Positions 15,801 through 24,528 are shown, counted from the first letter of the stretch. The stretch is 64,000 nucleotides of DNA from an uncultured Bacteroidales bacterium (GCA_900321605.1 ONWR01000002.1:1-64000), one strand, 5' to 3'. The notes: a model not told the origin generated them from the sequence alone. Numbers and translations: made by a program.

Positions 15801-17389
15801 TGACCGACCTGACGGGAACAGCGACCGGCAAGGTGGTTGTTGGCGGCAATAAAGGCAACACCTATGTGCTCGTTCGTGCGGCTGCGAAAGAGGCTTCGCT
15901 CACGCTGCCGTGGACAGGCGCACGATACACGATCCACGAAGACACCATCGTCTTGGACTCCACGTCGATCAATTTCCCGAATATCCATCTGACCGACAAA
16001 GAGGGCAACCCCTTAGAGCTGCACGGCAAGATCACCCACAACCAGTTCCGCGATTTCAATTTGGATCTGCATGTAGAGGCGCATGAAGCGATCGTCTTTG
16101 ACGACGACCGTCAAGGGCAGATGTTGCGCGGTAAGGTCTATGCGAACGGCATAGTGGATGTTACCGGCAGTGAGGAAGATATACGTGTGGAAGCGAATGC
16201 AGAGACTGCCCGTAACTCGACGTTCCGGCTGAGTATCGATAATGTGTCCACGGCGTACGAGACGAACTTCATCCATTTCGTGGAGCACCCCGAGGAGCAG
16301 ACCGACTCGATAGAGGAGCATGACTTGGATAACATCGACACCCCTTCCAAAGAGCTGCTGCAGAAAGCGGCGAAGCCTTCAGGTCGATGTCTGCTGCAGT
16401 TAGGGCTCGACATCAACCCGATGTTGCAGTTCCAGTTGGTTTTAGGTGAGCGTAACGGCGACATCATCCAAGCCCGAGGCAGCGGAGGTCTGCGTCTGAC
16501 CTATGACACGAACACGGGTGACGTGCGGCTCTTAGGCACCTATGACATTTACCGCGGAACACTCTCTTACACCGTAGCGAACGTGATCCGCAAGGAGTTC
16601 ACCATAGGTGACGGTTCGACGATCGTCTTCTCCGGCGACCCCACTAACCCGCAGCTGAACGTGACTGCCAAATACCGCGTGACGGCGAACCTCAAAGACC
16701 TGTTCGGCGAAGAAGTGGATCAGTTGGCCACGACACGAACGAACGTCCCGGTGCTGACCTGTATGCACCTGAGCGGCTTGCTCAATAACCCGACCCTCAA
16801 TTTCTCATTGGAGTTCCCGATGAGCGATCAGTCGATCCAGCAACAGGTGCGTCAGGTGATCAACACGGATGAGATGTTGATGAGGCAGGTGATCTACCTG
16901 CTTGTCTTCGGACGGTTCTTCACGCCCGATTACATGGCTAACTCGCAGTACGCGACCCTCAACTCAACTTACTCGCTGCTCTCGTCCACCGTGACGAGCC
17001 AGATCAACGCATGGTTGTCCAAACTGACCAATATTCTGACGCTCGGTGTGGCTATCCGTTCGGACGGTGAAGGTGCGAACGCGAGTCAGGAATACGAGGC
17101 GCAGTTCCAGCTGCAGCCGGTGGACCGACTGATCATCAACGGTAACTTCGGCTACCGGTACAACGACGTCTCGAACCAGCCGTTCTTCGGCGATCTGGAT
17201 GTGGAGTTGCTGCTAACCGAAGACGGACAGTGGCGACTGAAAGGATACACGCACACCGTGGACAAGTATTCTCTCCGTCAGGCGACCACGATACAAGGCG
17301 TCGGTTTCATGTGGAAGAAAGATTTTAACTGGCCTTCCACCAAACGCAAAGACAAAAAAGAACTGAAAGACAAACAAAAACAAAAATAA
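12827..17389 (+). CDS. tamB: TamB-like translocation and assembly module protein (DUF490)
   Basis: A 1520-aa AsmA/TamB-family protein that bridges inner and outer membrane and is implicated in outer-membrane protein or lipid transport. The N-terminal signal anchor is MKRILYILTVLVVGILLVGSMLLAAL, followed by an AsmA-like start (VGAVEYRFPARVAVRDVYIEDLQGDTLLYAGEL). A very long beta-rich repetitive body leads to the conserved DUF490 C-terminus (~1150-1500: GGLRLTYDTNTGDVRLLGTYDIYRGTLSYT, IFSGDPTNPQLNVTAKYRV, LEFPMSDQSIQQQVRQVIN). The start is TTG with AGGAAA just before it. It is followed after 1 bp by the PspC gene and then an acyl-CoA ligase, so it probably heads an envelope operon. Confidence 0.92.
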   Translation: MKRILYILTVLVVGILLVGSMLLAALASDEVETAAVNLVTSEISRAMGTNASVGAVEYRFPARVAVRDVYIEDLQGDTLLYAGELYVHFSPIRLVRNEIIFRHVRVRDVYANIYSLPDSTWNYSFLLPLLKSDPKKEDKEMSGLLSVRDVRLENIRLRYEDYRAQLTHASMDLNHLTSEELDAQITDLTMDVTNGETLSVESMKAHVILNDTMLAFPTLSARLPRSKLDISGMEVRFPAGDTLYLSKSAQDIHFGLIFHEAELVPADVALLVPGLKRVNRAVTLNGTFGGTLDSLYLQDIAVRYNGKTVLEGNVSAVGLPDLNNPYLRADLQNFQTSAPQMQDFLSQLRGQPIRLPKELHRLGTIRYRGLAEGHLQDLTLHGAFRTALGTITTDGTFQADSAFEKMQYQARVVGRRFRLGRMIGQEKLSSVTLDFRSGGTIKKGEVRGEINAKVRELTYNGYTYNDLRINGKYEPKRYEGEFHINDPLLMLAFDGVVDLHEINPEVNFNLRCDHFDAKPLGIAALKGGLKTRFNLAVDMNGSETDRISGYMVLDSLFVATSQDSILMKQLTLMASGETGHYKSFTLRSDYLMAQADGIFRYKDIPTAVQSMMHHYLPSAVAAPKGEWLPVSLSMRADGQRLRDIQRLYTAPITLSDHPTLTLDARIEEGEEPSLEMRFFAPGVRAGSTPVHDITMTLNTIDTLRHKGGQGSGLAFSVSAEAMQMQTVLSCLAYHDTLLTHLTLRQQSDVDEMLPEGWRELTPRQLQRALSDGLSNRERNKVLVAAQRAGNYGGDLRCVTHFARYADQPLIDVHFMPSMLLLRDSVYSLSDSRLTWCAADTTIQVEHFAFEGGGQHLRAHGIASRHAKDTLEVDLQKINAGYVVPFLLPVQTIMFQGLLTGKAQVTNTLKKPNIETTIHVDSMGLNGCWFGDAEVDLHIDDSLHFHADVARNEKKLVDLDGKALFDGTGTWNLDMQADGVPLDFVNHWTSTVLTDLTGTATGKVVVGGNKGNTYVLVRAAAKEASLTLPWTGARYTIHEDTIVLDSTSINFPNIHLTDKEGNPLELHGKITHNQFRDFNLDLHVEAHEAIVFDDDRQGQMLRGKVYANGIVDVTGSEEDIRVEANAETARNSTFRLSIDNVSTAYETNFIHFVEHPEEQTDSIEEHDLDNIDTPSKELLQKAAKPSGRCLLQLGLDINPMLQFQLVLGERNGDIIQARGSGGLRLTYDTNTGDVRLLGTYDIYRGTLSYTVANVIRKEFTIGDGSTIVFSGDPTNPQLNVTAKYRVTANLKDLFGEEVDQLATTRTNVPVLTCMHLSGLLNNPTLNFSLEFPMSDQSIQQQVRQVINTDEMLMRQVIYLLVFGRFFTPDYMANSQYATLNSTYSLLSSTVTSQINAWLSKLTNILTLGVAIRSDGEGANASQEYEAQFQLQPVDRLIINGNFGYRYNDVSNQPFFGDLDVELLLTEDGQWRLKGYTHTVDKYSLRQATTIQGVGFMWKKDFNWPSTKRKDKKELKDKQKQK

Positions 17390-17390
17390 T

Positions 17391-17618
17391 ATGGCAAAAA
17401 AGAAATTAGTTCGTTCCGCCAACAAGGTCTTGGCGGGCGTGTGCGGCGGAATCGCCGATTATTTTGATGTTGACCCGACATTGGTGCGCGTCCTATACGC
17501 AGTGTTATCCCTTTTCAGCGCAGCCTTCCCGGGATTGTTGCTGTACATCATTTTATTGTTATTGATCCCCGAAGCTGATCGCAACGACCGCTACGAAGAT
17601 GCACAAGTAGTCGAATAA
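17391..17618 (+). CDS. PspC domain protein
   Basis: A 75-aa small membrane protein. Residues 5-65 form a PspC domain: KLVRSANKVLAGVCGGIADYFDVDPTLVRVLY, then a hydrophobic helix (AVLSLFSAAFPGLLLYIILLLLIPEAD). In Bacteroidota, stand-alone PspC proteins are common and are thought to act in envelope stress, but the role is not settled. Its ATG lies just behind the tamB stop codon, and its stop overlaps the next start (TAATGA), so it is translationally coupled to the acyl-CoA ligase. Confidence 0.9.
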   Translation: MAKKKLVRSANKVLAGVCGGIADYFDVDPTLVRVLYAVLSLFSAAFPGLLLYIILLLLIPEADRNDRYEDAQVVE

Positions 17619-19525
17619 TGAACGGGAAAATGACCATAATTGAATTTGTGGAGCTTTATACCCACAAATTCAGCGAACACGTCTTTCTTCGTGAGAAGAT
17701 CGGCGATGTTTGGACAGAGACCAGTTTCCGTGAGACCCGCGAAGCTGCGCATCGTATAGGTGCCGGAATGATGGCTTTGGGTCTGCAAAAAGGCGAACGT
17801 GTGGCGTTGCTGAGTCAGGGACGCAACCTGTGGGTTACCGGTGAATTGGGTATTCTCTATGCCGGCGGTGTGAATGTGCCGCTGAGTATCAAGTTAGAGG
17901 AAGCGAGCGATCTGCTGTTCCGTGTGCAGCACTCCGACGCACGGTTTATCATGTGCTCCGAGCAGCAGTTGCCGAAGATCCGGAAGATCCTGCCCGACTG
18001 TCCGAAAGTGGAGAAAGTGATCGTCTTTGACCCCTTGGAGCAATACGAGGAGAAAGAGATCTTTATCGACGAGGTGATTGCTTTGGGCGATGCGCTCTTA
18101 GCCAAAGACCCGGCATCTTTTGAGGCACGCTACTCCTCCGTCGGGCCGAACGACTACGCGAACATCAGTTACACGTCCGGCACTACGGCTGACCCGAAAG
18201 GTATTCTGCTGACCCATCGTAACTACACCGCGAACGTGGAGCAAGGCGCGTCGGTCATCCATTGCGATGTCGATGATGTGATGCTAATCATCCTGCCGCT
18301 TGACCACTGTTTTGCGCATGTGGCAGGTTTCTACACGATGATGAGTTACGGCGGTTCGATAGCGACCGTGCCTGTGGGCAAGACAGCCATGGCAACGCTC
18401 AAGAACATCCCTGTGGCTATCCGCGAAGTGAGACCGCATATTATGCTTTCCGTGCCCGCTTTGGCGCGTAATTTCAAGAAGAGCATCGAGGCAGGGATCA
18501 AGACGAAAGGTCCGATGGTGGAGAAGCTGTACAACTTCGCCCTCCAGAACGCGATCGAGTACAACCGCGAGTATTGGAACCGAGGCGGACTAAAGAACGC
18601 TTGGAGATACCCTCTGGTCAAACTCTTTGACAAGCTGATCTTCAAAGCCGTAAGGGATAATTTCGGCGGCAGGATGAAGTTCTTCGTGGGCGGTGGAGCC
18701 TTGCTCGACATCGCGCTGCAACGCTATTTCTGCGCAGTGGGAATGCCGATGTTCCAAGGCTACGGTCTGAGTGAAGCGACGCCGATCATCTGCTCCAACT
18801 CAGCCGACGGCGCTATCTTCGGTTCGTCCGGACGCATCGTGCGGCCCTTGGAGTTGAAGATCTGCGATGCGGAAGGAAACATCGTGCCGGACGGCGAACG
18901 CGGCGAGATCGTCATCAAAGGTGAGAACGTCATGGCAGGTTATTGGAAGAACCCCGAGTCGACTGCAGCTACCATCGTTGACGGCTGGTTGCACACCGGC
19001 GACATGGGCTACGTCACCAAAGAGCACCCGGGTTATCTGTGGGTAGTCGGACGATTCAAATCGCTGCTCATCCGTGCCGACGGTGAGAAATACAGCCCCG
19101 AAGGATTCGAGGATTCGCTGACCGACGGTAGCATATATGTGGATCAATGTATCTTGCACAACAACCAAGACCCCTATACGATCCTGCTGATGGTGCCCAA
19201 CAAAGAGGCATTGCAGTCTTGGGCGAAGTCGCAAGGCAAAGACCCCGAGACCCGTGAAGGCAAGGAGTATATGCTGCTCAAGATCCAAAGCGAAGTGGAC
19301 TCGTACCGCCCGGGAGGAAGCCGAGACGGTATTTTCCCCGAGGCTTGGTTGCCCAGTGCGATCGCTGTGTTAGGCGAAGCTTGGACGGAACAGAACCACC
19401 TCGTCAACTCGACCATGAAAGTGGTGAGAGGCAAGGTGGAGACCTATTTCCAAGACCGCATCGACTACGCTTACACGCCGGAAGGCAAAGAGCTGATGAA
19501 CGAAAAGAACCTTGCTGCGCTCTAA
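17618..19525 (+). CDS. Long-chain fatty acid-CoA ligase (AMP-forming)
   Basis: A 635-aa ANL-superfamily enzyme that activates fatty acids to acyl-CoA through an acyl-adenylate. The P-loop-like motif is YTSGTTADPKGILLTHRNY (~185-203), and the A5-type motif is GYGLSEATPIICSN (~380). GYWKNPESTAATIVDGWLHTGDMGY and GRFKSLLIRADGEKYSPE (~475-495) are the expected hinge region with the C-terminal catalytic lobe. The length is normal for the FadD/FACS15 group. It is last in the tamB-pspC operon and ends in a terminator that overlaps its stop codon. The natural substrate chain length cannot be read from sequence. Confidence 0.92.
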   Translation: MNGKMTIIEFVELYTHKFSEHVFLREKIGDVWTETSFRETREAAHRIGAGMMALGLQKGERVALLSQGRNLWVTGELGILYAGGVNVPLSIKLEEASDLLFRVQHSDARFIMCSEQQLPKIRKILPDCPKVEKVIVFDPLEQYEEKEIFIDEVIALGDALLAKDPASFEARYSSVGPNDYANISYTSGTTADPKGILLTHRNYTANVEQGASVIHCDVDDVMLIILPLDHCFAHVAGFYTMMSYGGSIATVPVGKTAMATLKNIPVAIREVRPHIMLSVPALARNFKKSIEAGIKTKGPMVEKLYNFALQNAIEYNREYWNRGGLKNAWRYPLVKLFDKLIFKAVRDNFGGRMKFFVGGGALLDIALQRYFCAVGMPMFQGYGLSEATPIICSNSADGAIFGSSGRIVRPLELKICDAEGNIVPDGERGEIVIKGENVMAGYWKNPESTAATIVDGWLHTGDMGYVTKEHPGYLWVVGRFKSLLIRADGEKYSPEGFEDSLTDGSIYVDQCILHNNQDPYTILLMVPNKEALQSWAKSQGKDPETREGKEYMLLKIQSEVDSYRPGGSRDGIFPEAWLPSAIAVLGEAWTEQNHLVNSTMKVVRGKVETYFQDRIDYAYTPEGKELMNEKNLAAL

Positions 19526-19543
19526 GCAGCCAAGGTTCTTTCC
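19507..19543 (+). terminator. Terminator overlapping the acyl-CoA ligase stop codon
   Basis: GAACCTTGCTGC (19507-19518) pairs with GCAGCCAAGGTTC (19526-19538) with one bulged C, followed by TTTCCTT. The stop codon is in the loop. The reverse strand also ends in T-rich sequence, so it may serve the convergent exuT gene too. Confidence 0.75.
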
Positions 19544-19555
19544 TTATAATATATA

Positions 19556-19569
19556 CGCGTACGTACGCG
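19556..19569. repeat. Perfect 14-bp palindrome CGCGTACGTACGCG
   Basis: A perfect palindrome between the two convergent genes. It could be a protein-binding site or chance. The rest of 19544-19641 shows nothing else I can name. Confidence 0.5.
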
Positions 19570-19641
19570 AACTACCTTAACTATAACCGGTTCCTATTTA
19601 GGAACAAGCGTCTTCTTATCTCGGAATAAACCCTCGAACGA

Positions 19642-21078
19642 TTATTTTAGTACCACAGGCTGATACTTTGGTACAAGCGTCTTCATTACAGACCAGCCGA
19701 TGAGGTAAGCCACAGCACAGATGCAGAAGATGATCATGTATCCTGCGGGTTTGCCGGTGAAGCCTGCGAACTTAAACGCCTCGCCCATTTGAGCTGCGTA
19801 GTCGAAGAGCATACCCGAACCCTTATTGATCAGGAACGAACCCAAACCACCAGCCATAGCACCGATACCGGTGATCGTAGCGATTGCTGATTTCGGGAAC
19901 ATGTCACCCGTGGTGGAGAAGATATTGGCACTCCAGCTCTGGTGAGCAGCACCCACGATACCGATGATGATAGCTACAGCCCAAGGACCATAGACACCAC
20001 CGAGCGGCTGAGCAAACAGCGCGAAGATCGGGAAGAAAGCGAAGATCAACATAGCTCTCATACGACCTGCGTACGGCTCCATTCCTTTCTTCTCTACGAA
20101 GATCTTCGGCAGGTAACCACCGAACAGCGAGATAACCGTGACGATTGCGTACAGCGTGAAAATCAAAGCGATACCTTGCGGGTCGGAAGCTTTGATTCCA
20201 AACTGATCTTGGAAATATGCCGGAGCCCAGAAGAGGAAGAACCACCAAACACCGTCGGTCATGAACTTACCAAACGCAAACGACCAAGTCTGTTTGTGCT
20301 TGAAAGCCTCGCCAAACGACATCTGTTTTTCCTCCTTAGCCTCTTGCTTCGGAGCGTCTTTCTCGTCTTGGTGGATATATTCGAGCTCAGCCTCGTTCAC
20401 ATGAGCGGACTCTTCCGGTTTGTCATAGACAAATATCCAGATACCTGCCCAGATGAAGCCCAGCGCACCGATGATGATGAACGCCATCTCCCATCCGAGG
20501 CTCTTAGCCAGCAGAGGAATAGTAGCCGGAGCAGCGAGTGCACCCACCGACGCACCTGCGTTGAACAGGGCGGTAGCGAACGCACGGTCTTTCTTCGGGA
20601 AATACTCTGCGGTTACCTTGATAGCAGCAGGGAAGTTACCTGCTTCACCAAGACCGAGGATCAATCGGCAGAACAGGAACAGATACACACTCACCATCGA
20701 GATCGTGCTTACTATCGTTCCGGTCGCTTCCAACAGCGCTGCCTTGCTCTCCAAGCCAACAACCTGCTCGGTTACCCAGCCGCAACCTGCGTGCATAACG
20801 GCACCTAAGGACCAAACAACGATTGCCCAGAGGTAACCTTTCTTCGTGCCCATCCAGTCGATGAACTTACCGGCGAAGAGGCAGAAGATAGCGTACGCGA
20901 TAGAGAACACACCGGTGATCGTTCCGTAGTCGGAGTCGGTCCAGTGGAACTCAGGCTGAATAAACTCTTTGAAGGTCAACGACAGCACCTGACGGTCCAT
21001 GTAGTTAACCGTGGTGGCGAAGAAAAGCATCGCACACATGACCCAACGCCAGTTGGTCATAATTTCTTTTTTACTCAT
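19642..21078 (-). CDS. exuT: Hexuronate transporter, MFS (ExuT-like)
   Basis: A major facilitator permease of the anion:cation symporter group, about 12 membrane segments, for uptake of glucuronate or galacturonate. I chose the ATG at 21078 (MSKKEIMTNWRWVMCAMLFF). The N-terminal fingerprint VNYMDRQVLSLTFKEFIQPEFHWTDSDYG is typical of ExuT in Bacteroidota. A charged cytosolic loop lies at ~225-255 (HQDEKDAPKQEAKEEKQ). It is the last gene of the uxaC-kdgK-eda-exuT cluster, which fixes the substrate as a hexuronate. A repeat-filled 160-bp gap separates it from eda. Confidence 0.9.
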   Translation of the reverse strand: MSKKEIMTNWRWVMCAMLFFATTVNYMDRQVLSLTFKEFIQPEFHWTDSDYGTITGVFSIAYAIFCLFAGKFIDWMGTKKGYLWAIVVWSLGAVMHAGCGWVTEQVVGLESKAALLEATGTIVSTISMVSVYLFLFCRLILGLGEAGNFPAAIKVTAEYFPKKDRAFATALFNAGASVGALAAPATIPLLAKSLGWEMAFIIIGALGFIWAGIWIFVYDKPEESAHVNEAELEYIHQDEKDAPKQEAKEEKQMSFGEAFKHKQTWSFAFGKFMTDGVWWFFLFWAPAYFQDQFGIKASDPQGIALIFTLYAIVTVISLFGGYLPKIFVEKKGMEPYAGRMRAMLIFAFFPIFALFAQPLGGVYGPWAVAIIIGIVGAAHQSWSANIFSTTGDMFPKSAIATITGIGAMAGGLGSFLINKGSGMLFDYAAQMGEAFKFAGFTGKPAGYMIIFCICAVAYLIGWSVMKTLVPKYQPVVLK

Positions 21079-21092
21079 AAAAAACAAATTTA

Positions 21093-21240
21093 TTTACGAT
21101 TTAACGATGTACGATGTACGATTGATGTACGATTTCCCGCTTCCGCGGGTTATTTACGATTTACATGAGGTAGCGACCTTCGTCCTTTTTATCTCCTTCG
21201 TAAATCCTTCGTACATCGTACATTTATCCTTCGTCCTTTT
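21093..21240. repeat. gtacgat-type interspersed repeat block
   Basis: Degenerate units of the kind cgatgtacgatgtacgatt and ccttcgtacatcgtacattt lie in both orientations around a small CCCGC-TTCC-GCGGG hairpin (21136-21149). It is the same family as at 8286-8405 and 33150-33190. Confidence 0.75.
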
Positions 21241-21244
21241 GAGA

Positions 21245-21913
21245 TTATTTGCGGCACGCCGCGATGATTTCAAAACACTCTTTGCACTTGTCGGTAACGT
21301 ACTTCCAGTCGCCGGCTTTTACCTTATCGCTCGGGAAGAGTTTGGAACCCATTCCGACGCAGTAAACACCTGCTGCGAACCATTTCTCGAGGTTCTCTTT
21401 CTCCGGAGCTACACCGCCGGTAACCATGATCTTCGACCACGGTATCGGAGCCATCAGACCCTTCACAAGGTTCGGACCAACTACGTCGCCCGGGAACACT
21501 TTCGTGAAGTCGCAACCAACCTCCTGTGCTGCACCGATCTCGCTCGGTGTCAAGCAACCCGGACAGTACGTCACGCAACGACGGTTGCATACCACTGCGA
21601 TGTCCTTGTTGAACAACGGACCAACCACGAAGTTAGCGCCCAGCTGCAAGTACAGAGCTGCTGTCGGAGCGTCAACCACGCTACCGATACCGAGTGCCAA
21701 CTCCGGGCATTCTTTAGCAACCCACTTGCTCAGTTCGCCGAACACCTCGTGCGCAAAATCGCCACGGTTGGTGAACTCGAACGCGCGTACGCCGCCTTCG
21801 TAGCAAGCCTTAATCACGTTCTTACAAACTTCCACGTCCTTGTGATAGAACACAGGAACCATCGGTGCAGCGGCAATCTTCGCCATCACCTGAAATTTAT
21901 CAAACTTTGCCAT
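21245..21913 (-). CDS. eda: 2-dehydro-3-deoxyphosphogluconate aldolase (KDPG aldolase)
   Basis: A 222-aa class I aldolase that splits KDPG into pyruvate and glyceraldehyde 3-phosphate, the last step of hexuronate breakdown. GVRAFEFTNRGDFAHEVF (~38-55) carries the catalytic Glu region. LGANFVVGPLFNKDIAVVCNRR and YCPGCLTPSEIGAAQEVGCDFTKVFPGDVVGP contain the Schiff-base Lys in TKVFP. IMVTGGVAPEKENLEKWFAAG is the phosphate-binding end. The length is normal. It lies between kdgK and exuT on the same strand. Confidence 0.93.
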   Translation of the reverse strand: MAKFDKFQVMAKIAAAPMVPVFYHKDVEVCKNVIKACYEGGVRAFEFTNRGDFAHEVFGELSKWVAKECPELALGIGSVVDAPTAALYLQLGANFVVGPLFNKDIAVVCNRRCVTYCPGCLTPSEIGAAQEVGCDFTKVFPGDVVGPNLVKGLMAPIPWSKIMVTGGVAPEKENLEKWFAAGVYCVGMGSKLFPSDKVKAGDWKYVTDKCKECFEIIAACRK

Positions 21914-21924
21914 AATTTTATTTG

Positions 21925-22046
21925 GATTATGGACCGCTCGCTTTGCTCGCTGAAGGAGTAAGGAGTAAAGACTTAAATGCCTTGTTTAGTCGTAGCCGTT
22001 TTGTCTTTATTCTTTTAGCGAAGCGGTCCTTATTCTTTATTCCTTT
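21925..22046. repeat. gaccgctTCGCTaaag-type interspersed repeat
   Basis: The spacer between kdgK and eda is filled with GGACCGCT..AAGGAGTAAGGAGTAAAGAC and, in reverse, TAGCGAAGCGGTCC..TTATTCTTTATTCC. The same family fills 25805-25866 and 56803-56855. Confidence 0.7.
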
Positions 22047-23072
22047 TTAGCGTTGAACGCGTCCGTTAGCGTTACCACCTGCGAGGCTCAGAACCTCATC
22101 CTCGCTAACGAGGTTGTAGTCGCCGTTGATCGTGTGCTTGAGAGCCGAAGCAGCAACTGCGAACTCAAGCGCTGCACCTTGGTTGTCCGGATACTTGAGC
22201 ATACCGTGGATCAGACCACCGGAGAAGCTGTCACCACCACCCACGCGGTCGATGATCGGGTTGATCTCGTAACGCTTGCTCTGGTAGAACTCCTTGCCGT
22301 TGTAGATCATCGCCTTCCAGCCGTTGAAGGTCGCGCTGAAGCTCTCGCGGAGCGTCGAAACAACATACTTGAAGCCGAACTCCTTCATCATCTGCTCGAA
22401 GATGCCCTTGTAGCCCTCAGCGTTGGTCTCGCCGCCTTCTACATCTGCATCGGGCTTGAAGCCGAGGCAGAGCTCTGCATCTTCCTCGTTACCGATACAA
22501 ACATCTACATACTTCATCAACGGACGCATGATCGAGATAGCTTTCTCGCTGGTCCACAGTTTCTTACGGAAGTTGAGGTCAACCGATACGGTTACGCCGT
22601 GACGTTTAGCAGCCTCGCAAGCGAGTTTCGTGATCTCAGCAGCCTTGTCCGAGATAGCCGGAGTGATACCGCTCCAGTGGAACCATGCTGCACCTTCCAT
22701 GATCTTGTCGAAGTCAAAGTCCTTCGGATCAGCCTCAGCGATAGCGCTGTGAGCACGGTCGTAGATAACCTTCGACGGACGCATAGAAGCACCGGTCTCG
22801 CAGTAATACAGACCCACGCGGTCGCCGCCACGAACGATGTAATCGTCCTTTACGCCGTAACGACGCAGCGAGTTAACAGCAATCTGACCGATCTCGTGCT
22901 TCGGCAGTTTGGTTACAAGATAAGCCTCGTGACCATAGTTAGCGCACGAAATAGCTACGTTAGCCTCACCACCACCAGGGATGATACGGAAATGATCAGA
23001 CTGAATGAAACGGTCTTGTCCTTCAGGACTCAGGCGGAGCATGATCTCGCCCAATGTAATAATTTTAGCCAT
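22047..23072 (-). CDS. kdgK: 2-dehydro-3-deoxygluconokinase (PfkB family)
   Basis: A 341-aa PfkB sugar kinase that phosphorylates 2-keto-3-deoxygluconate to KDPG. The N-terminus is MAKIITLGEIMLRLSPEGQDRF. The first PfkB signature is IIPGGGEANVAISCANYGHEAYLVTKLP (~31-58). The second, with the catalytic Asp, is IDRVGGGDSFSGGLIHGML (~273-291). It is 40 bp behind uxaC and upstream of eda, so it supplies eda's substrate. The length fits the family. Confidence 0.93.
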   Translation of the reverse strand: MAKIITLGEIMLRLSPEGQDRFIQSDHFRIIPGGGEANVAISCANYGHEAYLVTKLPKHEIGQIAVNSLRRYGVKDDYIVRGGDRVGLYYCETGASMRPSKVIYDRAHSAIAEADPKDFDFDKIMEGAAWFHWSGITPAISDKAAEITKLACEAAKRHGVTVSVDLNFRKKLWTSEKAISIMRPLMKYVDVCIGNEEDAELCLGFKPDADVEGGETNAEGYKGIFEQMMKEFGFKYVVSTLRESFSATFNGWKAMIYNGKEFYQSKRYEINPIIDRVGGGDSFSGGLIHGMLKYPDNQGAALEFAVAASALKHTINGDYNLVSEDEVLSLAGGNANGRVQR

Positions 23073-23112
23073 GATGAAAAATATTTATTGTTAATGATTG
23101 CAAATTTATGAT

Positions 23113-24528
23113 TTAAAACTTGAAGTAGTTTTTAGCGTTGTTGTAGCAGATGTCTTCAACCATCTGTTGAACGCGGGCTTTCTCGTAACCGGTGTACGGG
23201 ATCATGCCGTTCTCGATGTCGTTGCCGAGGACGTTGCAGAGTGTGCGACGGAAGTACTCGTGGCGCGGATACGAGAGGAATGAACGGCTGTCGGTCAACA
23301 TACCAACGAGGCGAGAGAGGAGACCGAGGTTCGAGAGTGCCATCATCTGCTTCTCCATACCGTCCTTCTGATCGAGGAACCACCAACCGGAACCGAACTG
23401 AATCTTACCGGGAACAGAACCATCCTGGAAGTTACCGAGCATAGTTGCGATTACTTCGTTCGCGCACGGGTTGAGGTTGTAAAGAATGGTCTTAGCGAGG
23501 TGTCCTTCGCTGTTCATCTCATCGAGGAAATGACTCATCGCCTTCGCGGTCGTGAACTCGCCGATGGAGTCGAAACCGGTGTCTGCACCAAGTTGAGCGA
23601 ACATCTTCGAGTTGTTGTTACGGATTGCGCCGTAGTGGTACTGCTGGGTCCAACCCGAAGCGTAGTCCATCTCAGCCTGCGCGTGGAGAAAAGCGTGCTT
23701 ATACTGACGGATTTCGTAAGCGGAGAGTGCCTTGCCTGCAAGAGCTTTCTCGAAGATCGCATTGATTTCAGCGTCGGTGTACGGCTCATCGTAGAACTCC
23801 TCGATGCCGTGGTCAGAGAGACGGCAACCCATCGACTCAAAGAAATCATGACGTTTCTGGAGGGCATCTACCATGTCGGCGAAGTTACGGATCTCTACGC
23901 CGGCTACCTTTGCCAGTTTCTCGATGTATGCTTTCCAAGTAGCCGCCTCGATATTCATGCCTGCGTCCGGACGCCAAGTCGGCAACATACGTACCTCTGC
24001 GGTCGGGTCTTCCTTGACCATCTTGTGCCACTCGAGGCTGTCAGCCGGATCATCGGTCGTACAAACGAGCTCTACGTGATAGTGCTTCATGAGTCCGCGC
24101 GGACAGAACTTCGGGTCGTTGGCAATCAGGTCGTTGCACTTGTCGTAGATCGCACGTGCGGTCTCAGGGTTCAGACGCTCCTCGATACCGAAAGCGGTCT
24201 TGAGCTCCAGATGCGTCCAGTGGTACAGCGGGTTGCGGAAGGTGTACGGAACGGTCTCCGCCCATTTCTCGAACTTCTCCCAGTCGGTGGTGTCCTTACC
24301 GGTGCAATAACGCTCGTCTACACCGTTCGAACGCATAGCGCGCCATTTGTAGTGGTCGCCCATGAGCCAGATCTGTGCGATGGATTCGAAACGCTTGTTC
24401 TCGGCAACCATCTGCGGAATAAGGTGGCAGTGATAATCGATAATCGGCATTTTAGCCGCATGATTGTGATACAACTCCTGTGCGGTCTCTGTCTGCAGCA
24501 GGAAATCTTTGTCCATGAAAGCTTTCAT
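23113..24528 (-). CDS. uxaC: Glucuronate isomerase (UxaC)
   Basis: A 471-aa amidohydrolase-superfamily isomerase that converts D-glucuronate to fructuronate, or galacturonate to tagaturonate. MPIIDYHCHLIPQMVAENK (~29-47) gives the metal-binding HxH. LGNDIENGMIPYTGYEKARVQQMVEDICYNNAKNYF is the conserved C-terminus. The full length is as expected. It is the first gene of the uronate operon, behind a canonical promoter and a leader with a strong hairpin. The oxidoreductase and dehydratase of the pathway (UxaB/UxuB, UxaA/UxuA) are not in this cluster. Confidence 0.95.
   Translation of the reverse strand: MKAFMDKDFLLQTETAQELYHNHAAKMPIIDYHCHLIPQMVAENKRFESIAQIWLMGDHYKWRAMRSNGVDERYCTGKDTTDWEKFEKWAETVPYTFRNPLYHWTHLELKTAFGIEERLNPETARAIYDKCNDLIANDPKFCPRGLMKHYHVELVCTTDDPADSLEWHKMVKEDPTAEVRMLPTWRPDAGMNIEAATWKAYIEKLAKVAGVEIRNFADMVDALQKRHDFFESMGCRLSDHGIEEFYDEPYTDAEINAIFEKALAGKALSAYEIRQYKHAFLHAQAEMDYASGWTQQYHYGAIRNNNSKMFAQLGADTGFDSIGEFTTAKAMSHFLDEMNSEGHLAKTILYNLNPCANEVIATMLGNFQDGSVPGKIQFGSGWWFLDQKDGMEKQMMALSNLGLLSRLVGMLTDSRSFLSYPRHEYFRRTLCNVLGNDIENGMIPYTGYEKARVQQMVEDICYNNAKNYFKF

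Noticed and set aside
19594..19690. Near-repeat of acaagcgtcttc-type sequence around the exuT 3' end
   Set aside because: About 16 matching bases; too short to claim a duplication.
22053..23111. A 352-codon plus-strand frame opposite kdgK
   Set aside because: Antisense shadow of a recognised PfkB kinase gene.
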